From positions 186,001 to 250,000 of the forward strand of contig CAVSWP010000003.1 of assembly GCA_963731665.1 (NCBI GenBank): a DNA stretch of 64,000 bases, read 5' to 3'. The translations under genes were made by a program, and so were the position numbers. Source of the DNA: Chersky-840 sp035604715. GTDB lineage: Bacteria; Actinomycetota; Acidimicrobiia; Acidimicrobiales; UBA8190. Shown piece by piece: positions 17,501-25,578 of this stretch. Position 1 is the first letter of the stretch. Every line of letters starts with the position of its first letter. The notes under the pieces are model-generated. The model saw only the letters and a list, made by a program, of their open reading frames with translations, had not been told where the DNA came from and did not search any database.

Positions 17501-19268
17501 TCGACGCACACCCCTGCCGGGTGTTTGTACAACGCGCTGGCCACGTCGGCCAAGCTCGACGCCCCGGGGGGGGTGGCCGTCGATTCCTCGGGGAACCTCT
17601 TCATCGCCGACACCACCAACCAGATGGTGGCCATGGTGGCCAGATCGGCGTGTTCCTCGTCGTGCCCGTTCGGGTTGGCCTCGACGGTGGTGGGAGACAT
17701 CTACGCGGTGGCGGGGACGGGCACAGCGTGTTCGACGCACACCCCTGCCGGCTGTGGCTACACCTCGGCGGGGTGGCCAGGCGGCCACGTCGGCCAACCT
17801 CGACGCCCCGGGGGGGGTGGCCGTCGATTCCTCGGGCAACCTCTACATCGCCGACACCACCGACCAGATGGTGGCCATGGTGGCCAGATCGGCGTGTTCC
17901 TCGTCGTGCCCCTTGGGTCTTGCCTCCACCGCAACGGGAGACATCTACGCGGTGGCGGGGACGGGCACAGCGTGTTCGACGCACACCCCCGCCGGCTGTG
18001 GCTACAGCTCCGGGGGGGTGGCTCAGGCGGCCACGTCGGCCAACCTCGACGCCCCGGGGGGGGTGGCCGTCGATTCCTCGGGCAACCTCTACATCGCCGA
18101 CACCACCGACCAGATGGTGGCCATGGTGGCCTCGTCGGCGTGTTCCTTGTCGTGCCCCTTGGGTCTTGCCTCCACCGCAACGGGAGACATCTACGCGGTG
18201 GCGGGCACCGGGACGGCCTCCTACACGGGGGACGGTGGTGGTGCCGCCACCACTGCGTTGAACGCTCCGGCCGCAGTGGCGGTGGACTCGTCGGGCGATG
18301 TGTTCATCGCCGACACGACCAATAACCGGGTGCGGATGGTGCCGGCGTCGTCGGGCACGTTCTTCGGTCAGGCCATGACTCGGGCCGACATCTATACCGT
18401 GGCCGGGACCGGAACGGCCTGTTCGACCCACACCCCCGCCGGCTGTGGCTACACGTCGGGGGGTGTTCCCCAGTTAGCCACCACGGCCCTCCTCGATCTC
18501 CCCGGCGGGGTCGCCACGGACTCATCGGGCAACCTCTATATTGCCGACACCTCGGACAACATGGTGGCCATGGTGGCAGCCACCTCATGCTCCACGGCGT
18601 GTCCGTTCGGCCTCACGTCCACCATCGACGGAGACATCTACACCATCGCCGGGACGGGAACCGCGTGTGCGAGTGCCACGGGAGCATGCGGAGATACGGG
18701 AGTGCCGGGATCTGCGACGCTGAGTGCCCCGTCAGGCATATCCGTAGTGGCATCGGGCAGCAGTATGTACATCGCCGACAAGACCGATCGCCGCATCCGT
18801 GAGTTGATCTCCACTCCGACGTTGCTCCAGCTGAACTCATCGATCGCCTTCAGCGGAACACTCAATGGGAGAAACGTGGCCATTCAGAGTGTTCTTACCG
18901 CCGATGTCGTGCCATCGACGTACTCGGTGGCTGGCGCTCAGTGGTCGCTCACCACGACGTCCACGACCTTTACCGCCGGGTCGGCGTCGCTACCGACCTC
19001 TGCAACCTCGGTCGGCCCACCGATTGCAAGTTGCGATGCATGGTTCTCCGCCTGTACGCAGGTTGCTCCTGTTGCTGGCGACCCACCTGGGTATCCGTTC
19101 ACCATCCCGGCCGGGTCGCCTCCACCGGCGGCGGCGACCTTGTTTAGTGACGACACGGGCACAGGGTCCCAGACTCTGAACTTCCCCTTTCAGGTCAACG
19201 TTCCAGCCAACAGCAGATCCGGCATCTATTCCTCCACCTGGACAATCACCATTCAGTCCGGTCCCTGA
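14593..19268 (+). CDS. Giant secreted NHL-repeat protein with C-terminal WxL-like domain (two frame breaks)
   Basis: Restored, the gene encodes about 1558 residues: a signal peptide ending SPAGAS, 18 NHL repeats (each beginning GDIYxVAGTG and containing GVAVDSSGNLYIADT and a NMVAMV strand), and a C-terminal WxL-like domain with QWSL and STWTITIQSGP. NHL repeats form beta-propeller blades. Most blades carry a four-Cys insert (CSTHTPAGC, SACSSSC), plausible disulfides outside the cell. Units 1-8 recur as 10-17. The frame changes twice: an extra C at 15683-15685 (unit 5) and a net 2-base loss at 17770-17784 (unit 14). Open segments are 14593-15683, ~15684-17772 and ~17773-19268. The GTG start overlaps the upstream stop. 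Confidence 0.7.
14716..16577 (+). repeat. First copy of a ~1.9-kb near-identical internal duplication
   Basis: This block (NHL units 1-8) recurs at 16796-18669 with an offset of 2080 bases, rising to 2092 after indels in units 5 and 14. Only scattered substitutions separate the copies. They diverge abruptly after ACCGCGTGTG. Unit 9, between the copies, is unlike unit 18. The near-identity indicates a recent duplication or continuing conversion. Confidence 0.85.
15159..15620 (+). repeat. 231-bp tandem repeat units (77-codon NHL modules)
   Basis: 15159-15389 and 15390-15620 are consecutive units of exactly 231 bases and almost identical sequence, encoding one NHL blade plus a Cys insert each. 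The same pair recurs at 17239-17469 and 17470-17700. Other units in the gene are longer or shorter by insert length. They are coding repeats, not CRISPR or intergenic repeats. Confidence 0.85.
16796..18669 (+). repeat. Second copy of the ~1.9-kb internal duplication
   Basis: Copy of 14716-16577. In units 2-6 of the first copy the codon before the first insert cysteine is GTG (Val); in the corresponding units of this copy it is GCG (Ala). So each copy is more uniform inside than between copies at this site, as expected from homogenisation within a copy. Confidence 0.85.
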
Positions 19269-19349
19269 GATCGGTCCCGCCACTCACGGGCCACTGCGCC
19301 TGAGCGCATCGCTGGGGCCGACCCTGCCGATGTCTCGCCGGCGCCAGCT

Positions 19350-19655
19350 TCAGCCCGCCGATCCGAAGTGGAAGATGGCGGCGGTCGCCTTGTCCCGAGC
19401 GGCGCGCCGGGAGTAGGGGGCGGCCCGCTCGGCGTCGTCGGCCCGGCGCATGTCAGCGCCGTCGGCTTGCGCGTGGGCGTGCCCGTCGGCCGCCACGGCG
19501 GCGTGGGGCACGGGGAGGTCGGGGGGTGGGTCGAACGACTCCTGCCCGGAGTCCCGGACCAGCTTGGTCGGGAGGCCCTCGGAGAAGTACCGGTACTCGT
19601 GGACCTCGTAGGGGTCCACGAACCAGCCCCACGTGGTGGCCGTGAGCGTCGTCAT
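19350..19655 (-). CDS. Hypothetical protein (101 aa)
   Basis: A 101-residue protein of unknown function. The first half is distinctive and looks conserved: TTWGWFVDPYEVHEYRYFSEGLP, of which WGWFVDPYEVHEY is the core, followed by SFDPPPDLP. The second half is Ala/Asp/His-rich and looks disordered. No signal peptide or membrane helix is seen. The ATG at 19655 is followed upstream, at only 8 bases, by a PHO-box-like direct repeat (19663-19695). That site could control this gene, the divergent rnhA, or both. Confidence 0.5.
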   Translation of the reverse strand: MTTLTATTWGWFVDPYEVHEYRYFSEGLPTKLVRDSGQESFDPPPDLPVPHAAVAADGHAHAQADGADMRRADDAERAAPYSRRAARDKATAAIFHFGSAG

Positions 19656-19662
19656 GGCCCCA

Positions 19663-19695
19663 GTTTACCTGAAGTTCACCTTTCGTTCACTTTTA
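19663..19695 (+). promoter_or_regulatory. PHO-box-like triple direct repeat
   Basis: Three head-to-tail 11-base units: GTTTACCTGAA, GTTCACCTTTC, GTTCACTTTTA. The GTTCAC core and exact 11-base period match the direct-repeat units bound by PhoP of Streptomyces and RegX3 of mycobacteria under phosphate limitation. It lies in an unusually AT-rich patch between the divergent 101-residue gene and rnhA (start at 19782). The resemblance is by eye; the regulator is not in this window. Confidence 0.5.
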
Positions 19696-19781
19696 GATAA
19701 CCCGGCGACCCGAGTGATGAGGTCGGGACTCACCGATCGTCCACCCACGTCCCCGGGCGCAGTGGGCATGCTGGGACCCCC

Positions 19782-20252
19782 ATGGGACCTGGAGGGAACG
19801 CCGAGACGGTCGTCTACACCGACGGGTCGTGCCTGGGGAATCCCGGACGGGGCGGCTGGGCCTGGGCCGTCCCCGGGGGCCGCTTCGCCAGCGGGGCCGA
19901 GTCGCACACCACCAACCAGCGCATGGAGATCACCGCCGTGATCCGGGCCCTGGAGGCGATCCCGGGCCCGGTGCTCGTCAGAAGCGACTCGACGTACGTG
20001 GTCAATTGCTTCCGGGACCGCTGGTGGGAGGGGTGGAAGCGCCGGGGCTGGCGCAACAGCGCGGGCAAGCCGGTGGCGAATCGCGACCTGTGGGAGGTGC
20101 TGCTGGCGCTGGCGCTCGATCCCGACCGCAAGGTCAGGTTCTCGTGGGTGAAGGGCCATTCCGGCGACGAGATGAACGACCGGGTGGACCTGCTGGCGGT
20201 GGAGGCCGCCGCCGCCCAGCGCGGTACCGCGGGCGACGTCTTCTCGCTGTAG
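19782..20252 (+). CDS. rnhA: Ribonuclease HI
   Basis: RNase HI cleaves the RNA strand of RNA-DNA hybrids. All catalytic residues are in place in the 156-residue product: D14 (YTDGS), E49 (RMEITA), D69 (SDSTYV), H126 (KGHSG) and D136 (NDRVD). The handle region WWEGWKRRGWRN is present. The length matches the bacterial single-domain enzyme. The start codon at 19782 follows a GGGACC stretch with no strong ribosome-binding site. A 14-base segment covering the stop codon (CTTCTCGCTGTAGG) is repeated 23 bases further on. Confidence 0.92.
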   Translation: MGPGGNAETVVYTDGSCLGNPGRGGWAWAVPGGRFASGAESHTTNQRMEITAVIRALEAIPGPVLVRSDSTYVVNCFRDRWWEGWKRRGWRNSAGKPVANRDLWEVLLALALDPDRKVRFSWVKGHSGDEMNDRVDLLAVEAAAAQRGTAGDVFSL

Positions 20253-20273
20253 GCGCATTGGGCTTCTCGCTGT

Positions 20274-20316
20274 AGGGGCGACGCCCCCGCCTTGGCGGGC
20301 GCCGGGGATGCCCCCG
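20274..20316 (+). terminator. GC-rich hairpin cluster after rnhA, possible terminator
   Basis: Short consecutive hairpins lie between rnhA and the next gene: GGGGC-GAC-GCCCC at about 20275-20288, CCCGCC-TT-GGCGGG at 20286-20299, and GGGG-ATG-CCCC soon after. They overlap and could be alternative folds. No T-tract follows, so an intrinsic terminator is only a possibility. Confidence 0.25.
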
Positions 20317-20329
20317 TAGCATGCGCCGT

Positions 20330-21091
20330 ATGGACCTGAACGGCGTCTCCGCAATCATCACGGGTGGCGCGTCGGGGTTGGGCGAAGGCACGGCCCGCAC
20401 GCTCACGGCCCTCGGCGTGCGGTGCACGATCTTCGACCGCAACGAGGACGGGGCCAAGAAGGTGGCCGGCGAGCTCGGCGCCAACTATGTCGCCGGCGAC
20501 GTGACCAACCCCGAGGACTGCCAGCGCGCCGTCGACCAGGCAGCCGAGGGCGGAAACCTGCGGATCGCCGTCAATTGCGCCGGCACGGGCTGGGTGGGCC
20601 GCGTCATCAACCGCGACAACTCGCCGCACGACCTGAGCGCCTTCAAGTTCATCCTGGACCTCAACGTCGTGGGGACCTTCAATGTGATGACGCGCGCCGC
20701 CTCGGTCATGGCCGGCAACGAGGCCCTGGCCGAGGGCGAGCGGGGCGTGATTGTGAACACGGCGTCGGTGGCCGCCTTCGACGGCCAGATCGGCCAGCTG
20801 GCGTACTCGGCCTCGAAGGGCGCGGTGGTGGGGATGACCCTTCCCGCGGCGCGCGACCTGGCGTCGGTGGGGATCCGGGTGCTCACCATCGCCCCGGGCC
20901 TGTTCGACACCCCGCTGCTGGGGATGCTCCCCGAAGAACAGCGCAACGCCCTGGGCCAGTCGGTGCTGTTCCCCAAGAAGCTTGGCCAGCCCGTCCAATA
21001 CGGCGAGCTGGTGGCCCACATCGCGCAGAACAGCTACCTCAACGGGGAAGTGATCCGCCTCGACGGGGGGATCAGAATGCCGCCCAAGTAA
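20330..21091 (+). CDS. 3-hydroxyacyl-CoA dehydrogenase-like SDR
   Basis: A 253-residue SDR resembling type II 3-hydroxyacyl-CoA dehydrogenase (HSD17B10 group), which oxidises 3-hydroxyacyl-CoA with NAD in fatty-acid or isoleucine breakdown. Motifs: TGGASGLGEGTAR (cofactor), an acidic FDRNEDG after strand 2 favouring NAD, NCAGTG, the long GERGVIVNTASVAAFDGQIGQ region, YSASK (catalytic Tyr/Lys) and a C-terminal RLDGGIRM. The ATG at 20330 opens directly at the first strand (MDLNGVSAIITGG in outline). The assignment within SDRs is by overall resemblance. Confidence 0.8.
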   Translation: MDLNGVSAIITGGASGLGEGTARTLTALGVRCTIFDRNEDGAKKVAGELGANYVAGDVTNPEDCQRAVDQAAEGGNLRIAVNCAGTGWVGRVINRDNSPHDLSAFKFILDLNVVGTFNVMTRAASVMAGNEALAEGERGVIVNTASVAAFDGQIGQLAYSASKGAVVGMTLPAARDLASVGIRVLTIAPGLFDTPLLGMLPEEQRNALGQSVLFPKKLGQPVQYGELVAHIAQNSYLNGEVIRLDGGIRMPPK

Positions 21092-21104
21092 AGGAGCCCA
21101 CGCC

Positions 21105-22136
21105 ATGAAGTACGTCGAAGCCGCCGGGGCCAGGATGTCGGCCATCGGCCTGGGGACGTGGCAGTTCGGATCGACGGAGTGGGGATACGGGTCGGACTAC
21201 TCCGAGCGCGAGGCGGGGGCCATCGTGCAGAGGGCGCTCGACGTCGGCATCACGTTGTTTGACACCGCCGAGATCTACGGCTTCGGTCGTTCCGAGCGCA
21301 TCCTGGGCAAGGCGCTCGAGGGCCGGCGCGACGAGGCCTTCCTGGCCTCGAAGATCTTGCCCGTCCTGCCGGTGGGGCCGGTGGTGCTGCAACGGGCCCG
21401 GGGCAGCCTCCGGCGCCTGGGGACCGATCATCTCGACCTCTACCAACTCCACCAGCCGAACCCGGTGGTGCCCTTGAGCGCCACCATGCCCGCCTTCGCG
21501 CAGCTGCTCGACGAGGGGGTGGTGCGTCACGCCGGTGTCTCGAACTACTCGCTGGCGCGCTGGGAGGCGGCCGAGGACGCCCTCGGGCGGCCGGTGCTGT
21601 CGAACCAAGTGCGCTACAACCTCGTCGACCGCCGTCCCGAGCACGAGCTGCTGCCTTGGGCCCAGGCGCACGACCGGGTGGTCATCGCCTACAGCCCGTT
21701 GGCCCAGGGGCTGCTGTCGGCCCGCTACGGCCCCGGGCACCGGCCAGGGGGGATCGTGCGGACGGCGTCGCCCGCCTTTCATCCCGACAATCTGCGCCTG
21801 GCCGTCCCGTTGTTGGACGTGCTTCGGGAGGTGGCCGAGGCCCATCACGCCACGCCCTCGCAGATCGCGCTGGCCTGGTTGATCCGGCGCCCGAACGTGG
21901 TGGTCATCCCCGGGGCGAGCTCGGCCGCCCAGGTCGAGGTGAACGCGGCCGCCGCCGACATCGAGCTCACCGACGACGAGGACGCCGCCTTGGTGGCGGC
22001 GTCGGACGCCTTTCGTCCCGTGGGAGCGGGCGCGCTGCTGCCCGACTTGATCCGGGAGCGGTTGACAGGCTTCTTCGATCGCGTCACCGGTGCCGCCGGG
22101 CACGGGAGCGGTTCCGGGGGCGGCGACACCACGTGA
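21105..22136 (+). CDS. Aldo/keto reductase
   Basis: A 343-residue NADPH-dependent TIM-barrel reductase. The catalytic tetrad is visible: Asp in FDTAE, Tyr in IYGFGRSE, Lys in FLASKI and His in LYQLHQPN. The C-terminal IPGASS and the preceding SQIALAWL form the cofactor-phosphate site. It resembles YhdN/AKR12-type general reductases; the substrate is unknown. The ATG at 21105 has an AAAGGAG site 8 bases upstream, 14 bases after the SDR gene, so the two are probably one operon. Confidence 0.9.
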   Translation: MKYVEAAGARMSAIGLGTWQFGSTEWGYGSDYSEREAGAIVQRALDVGITLFDTAEIYGFGRSERILGKALEGRRDEAFLASKILPVLPVGPVVLQRARGSLRRLGTDHLDLYQLHQPNPVVPLSATMPAFAQLLDEGVVRHAGVSNYSLARWEAAEDALGRPVLSNQVRYNLVDRRPEHELLPWAQAHDRVVIAYSPLAQGLLSARYGPGHRPGGIVRTASPAFHPDNLRLAVPLLDVLREVAEAHHATPSQIALAWLIRRPNVVVIPGASSAAQVEVNAAAADIELTDDEDAALVAASDAFRPVGAGALLPDLIRERLTGFFDRVTGAAGHGSGSGGGDTT

Positions 22137-22155
22137 TCGGTCCTCACCGTCCCCG

Positions 22156-22584
22156 GTGAGGTACTGGACCGTCGACGAGGCCCGGGCCTATCTCCCTCGG
22201 CTGCGCCTTCTGCTGGGCGTGATCCGGCGCGCTTCTCGTCTGGCGGTGTCGGCGCGCGGCAACGGCCACGCCACGCTCCCGGGTGCGCCCTCGCCGACGG
22301 GACCGGAGGCGGGCGAACCGGGCTCGGAACCTGTCGCCGAGCACGCGTCGCCCGAGGCCGAGTCGCCGGTGGCCTTTGACGTGAAAAAAGCTCTGGCCGA
22401 ACTGCAGGACAAGGGGATCGTGCTGCGCGACCCCGGGCGTGGCCTCATCGACTTCCCGGCGCGCCATGGCGGGCGCGACGTGCTGCTGTGCTGGCAACTC
22501 GGCGATGACGACCTGGGGTGGTGGCACTTTCCCGAAGAGGGTTTCGCCGGACGGCGACCGCTGCCGTTGCCCGGGGAGCTCTGA
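22156..22584 (+). CDS. DUF2203 family protein
   Basis: A 142-residue protein whose N-terminal RYWTVDEARAYLPRLR and C-terminal GIVLRDPGRGLIDFPA...VLLCWQLGDDDLGWWH pattern (shown in parts) match DUF2203, a small bacterial family of unknown function. An Ala/Pro/Glu-rich stretch of about 40 residues is inserted in the middle and is probably disordered. The GTG start at 22156 begins at the family N-terminus, 20 bases after the aldo/keto reductase stop. No function can be assigned. Confidence 0.7.
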   Translation: MRYWTVDEARAYLPRLRLLLGVIRRASRLAVSARGNGHATLPGAPSPTGPEAGEPGSEPVAEHASPEAESPVAFDVKKALAELQDKGIVLRDPGRGLIDFPARHGGRDVLLCWQLGDDDLGWWHFPEEGFAGRRPLPLPGEL

Positions 22585-22690
22585 GGCCTTCTCCGGCGCC
22601 TCGGCTCCCGCCGCCAGGCTCCGGGCGGGGGGTGCTCCCCGTTAGGCTGGAACAGGCAACCGCTCCCGCTATTCCCCTGTCCTCACGGAG

Positions 22691-24112
22691 GTGATCACGA
22701 CGGACCAGCCCACGGCGTTCGATGTCGTCGTGATCGGCGGCGGTCCCGGTGGGTATGCCACCGCGCTGTACGGCGCCGCCGCCGGCCTCAGGATCGCCGT
22801 GGTGGAGCGCGACAAGGTGGGCGGGACGTGCCTGCACCGGGGATGCGTCCCGGCCAAGGAATTCCTGGAGACGGCCAGCGTGGTGCGCACCGTGGCCGGC
22901 GCCAAGGAGTTCGGGGTCCAGGCCGGCCAACCGGTGGTGGACTTCGCCGTGAGCCAGGGCCGCAAGCAGAAGGTGGTGGACCAGCTCTTCAAGGGCCTGG
23001 CCGGCCTCATGAAGGGACGGGGCATCGTCACCTTCGACGGGACGGGCACGCTTTTGCCCGATCACCGCGTCCGTGTCGATCCCGTGGGTGGGGGCCCGGC
23101 GATCGAGATCACGGGAGACAACGTGGTCCTGGCCCCGGGGTCCGAGCCGCGCACCATCCCGGGCTTCGAGATCGACGGTCGCCTGGTGCTGACGTCGGAC
23201 GAGGTGCTGGCGCTCGAGGCCTTGCCGGCGTCGCTGGCGGTGATCGGGGGCGGCGCCATCGGGTGTGAGTTCGCCTCGATGTTCTCTGACCTCGGCAGCC
23301 AGGTCACGGTGCTCGAGGCGCTGCCGTCGTTGCTGTCGGGATGCGACCGCGACGTGGTCAGCGTGGTGGCGCGCTCGTTTCGCAAGCGGGGGATCAACGT
23401 CCACACCGACGTGACGGTGTCGGGGCACACGCCCAACGGGGCGGGGACCACCGTCGATTTCGGCGGCGGGGAGTCCGTGACCGTCGACGCCGTGGTGTTG
23501 TCGGTGGGGCGCCGGCCCCTCACCGAAGGGTTGCTGGCCGATGGGACCGGTGTGGGCGTGGACGAGCGCGGGTTCGTCGTGGTCGACGAGTACCAGCGCA
23601 CCAGCGCCCCCGGGGTGTGGGCGGTGGGAGACGTGGTGAACACTCCCCAGCTGGCGCATGTGGGTTTCGCCGAAGGGATCCTCGCCATCAAGGCCATGTT
23701 GGGGGAGTCGGCCATCCCCGTCGAGTACTCGCGCGTGCCGTGGGCCATCTACTGCCATCCCGAGGTGGCCTTCGCCGGCCTCACCGAAGCCCAGGCCACC
23801 GAGGCCGGGATCGATGTGGTCGTGAAGAAGGACCCCTACGGCGGCAACAGCCGGGCGCGGATCCTCGGGGAGACCGATGGCCTGGTGAAGGTGGTGGCCG
23901 AGCGGCTTCCCGACGGCCGGGCCGGGCGGATCCTGGGCGTGCACATGGTGGGCCCGTGGGTGACCGAGCAGTTGGGACAGGGATACCTGGCGGTGAATTG
24001 GGAGGCCACACCCGAGGAGGTCGGGCAGTTCATCCAGCCCCACCCCTCGCTGTCGGAGGCGTTCGGCGAGACGGTGCTCGCCCTCACCGGGAGGGGGTTG
24101 CACGTTGGCTGA
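22691..24112 (+). CDS. lpdA: Dihydrolipoyl dehydrogenase (E3)
   Basis: E3 re-oxidises the dihydrolipoyl group of E2 using FAD and NAD. The 473-residue product has the FAD-binding GGGPGGYAT, the redox disulfide in GGTCLHRGCVP (C47 and C52), the NAD-binding GGGAIGCEFASMF, the FAD-contacting WAVGDV, and the interface HPSLSEAFGE carrying the His-Glu active-site pair. The GTG at 22691 is directly adjacent to a GGAG, so the exact start is uncertain. The stop region overlaps the next gene by 8 bases; lpdA, E2 and lipBA form one cluster. Confidence 0.92.
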   Translation: MITTDQPTAFDVVVIGGGPGGYATALYGAAAGLRIAVVERDKVGGTCLHRGCVPAKEFLETASVVRTVAGAKEFGVQAGQPVVDFAVSQGRKQKVVDQLFKGLAGLMKGRGIVTFDGTGTLLPDHRVRVDPVGGGPAIEITGDNVVLAPGSEPRTIPGFEIDGRLVLTSDEVLALEALPASLAVIGGGAIGCEFASMFSDLGSQVTVLEALPSLLSGCDRDVVSVVARSFRKRGINVHTDVTVSGHTPNGAGTTVDFGGGESVTVDAVVLSVGRRPLTEGLLADGTGVGVDERGFVVVDEYQRTSAPGVWAVGDVVNTPQLAHVGFAEGILAIKAMLGESAIPVEYSRVPWAIYCHPEVAFAGLTEAQATEAGIDVVVKKDPYGGNSRARILGETDGLVKVVAERLPDGRAGRILGVHMVGPWVTEQLGQGYLAVNWEATPEEVGQFIQPHPSLSEAFGETVLALTGRGLHVG

Positions 24113-25565
24113 CGTGGTGATGCCGCAACTCGGCGAGACGGTCACCGAGGGCACGGTCACGAAGTGGTTGAAGGCGGTGGGGGAGCCGGTGGCGCGCGAC
24201 GAAGCGCTCTTCGAGGTGTCGACCGACAAGGTCGACTCCGAGGTGCCGTCACCGGCGGCGGGCACGCTGGCCGAGATCCGGGTCCAAGAAGGCGAGACCG
24301 TCGACGTGGGCACGGTGCTCGCCGTGGTGAGCGCCGATGGCGCCGGGGCCGGATCGGGCGCGGCGGCGGCCGAGGCACCCGCAGCCGCGGCTGCGCCGGC
24401 ACCCGCCCCTCCACCTCCACCACCGGCTCCCGCACCCGTGGCTGCGCCTGCACCCGCCCCTCCACCTCCACCACCGGCGCCCGCACCCGCGGCTGCGCCG
24501 GCACCGGCAGCTGCGCCGGCACCGGCAGCTACTCCGGCGGTGGTCACGGCTCCGGCGGTGGCGGCCGAGGGCCCGGGGAAATGGGGTGACCGGATCTTGT
24601 CGCCGGTGGTGCGGCGCTTGCTCGACGACAACGGGATCGACCCGGCGGAGATCACGGGGACCGGTCTAGGCGCCCGGATCACGCGCGGGGACGTGCTCTC
24701 GTTCATCGACGCGCGGCGCGCCGGGGGTGCCCCGGCATCGGGCCCGAGCGCGCCGGCACCGGCGGCTGCGCCTGCCCCGGCCCCGTCGTCGAGCACGAGT
24801 GTGTCCGACGCCGCCGTGGCGTCGGCGTCGTCGGCGCCGTCTGCCCGGGCCGGCACCGACGAGATCATCCCGTTCACCAACATCCGGCGACGCACGGCCG
24901 AGCACATGGTCCGCTCGAAGGCCACGAGCCCGCACACCCTGGTCGTCCTCGAAGCGGACTACGAACAGGTGGAGCGGGTCCGGCGCGCCCACGGCGCCCA
25001 GTTCCGGGCCGAGGAGGGGTTCGCGCTCTCCTATCTCCCCTTCGTGGCCCGGGCGACGGTCGAGGCCCTGCACGAATGGCCGCATCTCAACGCGTCGGTG
25101 GGGGACGACTCGCTCATCGTCCACCACCAGTTCAACCTGGGCGTGGCCGTGGACCTCGACCACAACGGGTTGATCGTGCCGGTGGTCAAGCACGCCGAGG
25201 AGCTCACGCTTCGGGGCATGGCGCGTCGCATCCGCGAGGTGGCCGATCGGGCCCGCACCAAGAAGCTGAGCGCCGACGACATCTCGGGGGGGACGTTCTC
25301 GATCACCAATGCCGGGCCGTTCGGCACGTTCCTCACGTCGCCCATCATCAACCAGCCCCAGGTGGCCATCTTGTCGACCGACGGGGTGAAGCGCCGGCCG
25401 ACGGTGGTGGTGGGTGACGACGGCACCGAGGCCATCGCCATCCACTCCATTGGGCTGTTGTGCCTGGCATGGGACCACCGGGCCGTGGACGGGGCCTACG
25501 CCGCCGCCTTCGTGGCGCGCGTGACCCAGCTGCTGGCCACCCGCGACTGGGCCGCCGAGCTTTGA
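24105..25565 (+). CDS. 2-oxo acid dehydrogenase E2 (dihydrolipoamide acyltransferase)
   Basis: The E2 core carries acyl groups on lipoate and transfers them to CoA. Domains in the 486-residue product: a single N-terminal lipoyl domain with the modified lysine K42 (STDKVDS), a very long Ala/Pro-rich linker (about 80-150, containing two copies of an APPPPPPAPAP segment), an E3-binding domain (about 164-205), a second Ala/Ser linker and the catalytic domain with DHRAVDG (H457). Whether it serves pyruvate or 2-oxoglutarate is not decidable here; aceE is in the same window. TTG start at 24105 overlaps lpdA. Confidence 0.9.
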   Translation: MADVVMPQLGETVTEGTVTKWLKAVGEPVARDEALFEVSTDKVDSEVPSPAAGTLAEIRVQEGETVDVGTVLAVVSADGAGAGSGAAAAEAPAAAAAPAPAPPPPPPAPAPVAAPAPAPPPPPPAPAPAAAPAPAAAPAPAATPAVVTAPAVAAEGPGKWGDRILSPVVRRLLDDNGIDPAEITGTGLGARITRGDVLSFIDARRAGGAPASGPSAPAPAAAPAPAPSSSTSVSDAAVASASSAPSARAGTDEIIPFTNIRRRTAEHMVRSKATSPHTLVVLEADYEQVERVRRAHGAQFRAEEGFALSYLPFVARATVEALHEWPHLNASVGDDSLIVHHQFNLGVAVDLDHNGLIVPVVKHAEELTLRGMARRIREVADRARTKKLSADDISGGTFSITNAGPFGTFLTSPIINQPQVAILSTDGVKRRPTVVVGDDGTEAIAIHSIGLLCLAWDHRAVDGAYAAAFVARVTQLLATRDWAAEL

Positions 25566-25578
25566 GCCGGTAAGGGCC

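Noticed and set aside
14761..18431. Identical 76-codon and longer open frames on the - strand through the NHL repeats
   Set aside because: They are mirror images of the 231-bp coding repeats, with Arg/His/Gly-rich composition and no start signals.
14716..18669. CRISPR-like or satellite array
   Set aside because: The repeats are 231 bp or more, in frame, and encode a recognisable NHL blade. There are no unique spacers of CRISPR size.
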